A stretch of 64,000 bases of DNA, from the NCBI GenBank assembly GCA_027186245.1, contig CP114484.1:9208001-9272000 (forward strand), in the 5' to 3' direction. Shown piece by piece: positions 62,801 to 64,000 of this stretch. The notes under the pieces were generated by a model, which saw only the letters and a program-made list of their open reading frames with translations, was not told the DNA's origin and made no database searches. A program made the position numbers and the translations under genes. Each line of letters opens with the position of its first letter. The first letter of the stretch is position 1. The stretch is from Coriaria nepalensis. Its lineage: Eukaryota > Streptophyta > Magnoliopsida > Cucurbitales > Coriariaceae.

Positions 62801-64000
62801 GTAGTATGCAGTCTAAGGCTCCCAAAAAAGTATGTTCAACACGGATAAATATTTCTATTTTAGTAAGTTCAGTTTGTATTGCTCTTTCTGGAGCTTCCGT
62901 TGAATTTTATTGGGAAGATAGGATTGTGCCCAAAGACAGTAATATATATTTTATAAAATCATTTTGGAAAATTCCCTGTTATGATTTATTTGAAAAGAGG
63001 AGGGGAAGCGAAGGGAGCTCATTACAGTCAACTCGCAGAGATACTCATACCAGAACCTTATATTTGATTATTTACAGGACCAAATGGGCCATCACTCTTC
63101 AGGAAACCCTTCTAAGGGACAAACAAGGTGGATAGGCAGAGCAACTGCAAGAAAGGCTCAATCCTCATATATGAATGTCACCTCAGAATCTCTTTGGTCC
63201 GATATTAAGGAATTTGCAAAACTCAAATATCAGGTACTAATCATAAATAATGAAAATTGATTCTCTGTATGACAGAGATTCATTTTGGTTCCATGTTTCG
63301 AACCATTATTCTGAGGTGTTGTGTTTTAGCTTTCATTTGTACATGGACAACTTTAGGTTCCTTTTTTCCTTTGGAAAACTAAGGTTCTCATAAGTTGACA
63401 TTCTTTAAGTTAGTTACTCAATGCCAAATTCTTGGCATTGTTTGTATTCAAGATAATGCCGTATATTAAAAGTCACCAGACACATCATTACTTTACCGAA
63501 TCAATATGTTATTTTTGGATGATCATCAATATAATTTTTGCACTGATATTTCTCATCTGTGTAGTTTGACTTACCAGAGGATGCTAGTTCACGGGTGAAG
63601 AAAGTTTCTGTCATACGGAACCTTTGCCAAAAGGTAACCCATAATGTCACATTTTGTATGCATGTTACAATTTGGATTTCATTATGACATGGTGTGCAGT
63701 ATTATTTCAATTTTTATTCTTTAAGATGCCAGTGTAAAAAAAAGTAGGTTAAGGACTGTCCTAACCTATGTTCAATTTTCATTATGTATGTCTGTAAGGC
63801 TTTATCCTGTTACATCCAGATGGTAAATAGAAGAAATAGAAAGGGAACATGAATTTTGTGAAGAATGCCATCTTCCAATGCTATTCCCTGCTGTCTAGAT
63901 AGCATTATACCAGTTGGCATGAGCTATATGGTGGATGTGTTCGAACTTCTCTCTAAACATATGCTCTCAAAGCTACCAGAAATATGAAATTTCTTAATGA
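56826..64000 (+). CDS. FMT: FRIENDLY MITOCHONDRIA / clustered-mitochondria (CLU) protein, 5' part
   Basis: Twenty coding exons are visible, ending at 63633. The intron after it runs to the window edge. Exons: 56826-57048, 57286-57347, 57555-57744, 57833-57976, 58089-58245, 58350-58543, 58637-58738, 59328-59463, 59589-59717, 59861-60245, 60378-60482, 60589-60707, 61065-61173, 61254-61388, 61696-61830, 61909-62079, 62239-62325, 62698-62829, 63078-63233 and 63565-63633. They give 980 in-frame residues. After a low-complexity N-terminus (MAGKSNKGRNRR) comes the CLU N-terminal domain (DLHLYPVSVKAQSGDKLELQ to VHRTRELL). Next is the central CLU domain (about residues 330-690: DWNEELQSCREFP, YKVTSDFVDAAISGAIGVI, DYRGHRVVAQSVLPG, RHYLLDLMRVTPRDANY). 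The TPR repeats lie beyond the window. FMT is cytosolic and needed for normal mitochondrial distribution. Intron 58246-58349 has a GC donor. A 5' UTR intron is 56132-56809. Confidence 0.93.

Overview
The window is nuclear DNA of a eudicot plant. The evidence is AT-rich intergenic sequence, genes with many short introns, degenerate Ty1/copia, Ty3/gypsy and LINE copies, and plant-specific genes (APK1/PBL-type receptor-like cytoplasmic kinase, cytosolic triosephosphate isomerase, X8-domain beta-1,3-glucanase, OEP16, CXIP4, FRIENDLY/CLU). Species cannot be fixed from the sequence alone. All gene models were built by hand from reading frame, splice sites and family similarity. Every junction quoted for the intact genes keeps the frame.

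Layout. 1-11.2 kb is a graveyard of retroelements: a copia remnant (+), a gypsy element with a 1.7-kb LTR and a readable gag, an LTR/PBS piece of a minus-strand copia-like element, and a partial second gypsy LTR. 11.9-14.9 kb: an RLCK-VII kinase (-). 15-18.4 kb: AT-rich spacer. 18.5-21.4 kb: triosephosphate isomerase (-, nine exons), head-to-head across about 490 bp with a GPI-type GH17 beta-1,3-glucanase (+, 21.8-23.9 kb). 24.4-31.1 kb: a copia gag scrap, a broken RING-H2 gene (-), and a nearly full-length but dead LINE carrying a nested 355-bp TRIM. 32.3-33.2 kb: CXIP4 (+). 34.5-36.1 kb: OEP16-1 (+). 37.1-37.8 kb: a probable hAT-like non-autonomous element. 39.2-40.5 kb: a cytochrome P450 pseudogene (+). 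40.9-41.3 kb: a lipid-transfer-like protein (-). 41.8-44.9 kb: a 2-oxoglutarate/Fe(II) oxygenase-like gene (-). 45.9-50.4 kb: a decayed copia element (-), whose 5' LTR, start of gag and outer flank were copied in a 2.4-kb tandem duplication reaching 54.6 kb. 56-64 kb: the first 20 coding exons of a CLU/FRIENDLY MITOCHONDRIA gene (+), which runs off the window.

The genes are unrelated housekeeping and signalling genes and do not form a pathway or cluster. The only arrangement that suggests shared control is the divergent TPI/GH17 pair, whose spacer holds a cluster of TGGGCC/T (site II) motifs. I found no new biological system. The most useful second looks are the TRIM nested in the LINE, two GC-AG introns in expressed-looking genes, a 17-nt last exon in the lipid-transfer gene, the RING-H2 remnant, the tandem duplication that dates itself against the copia insertion, and a nearly loopless foldback MITE.
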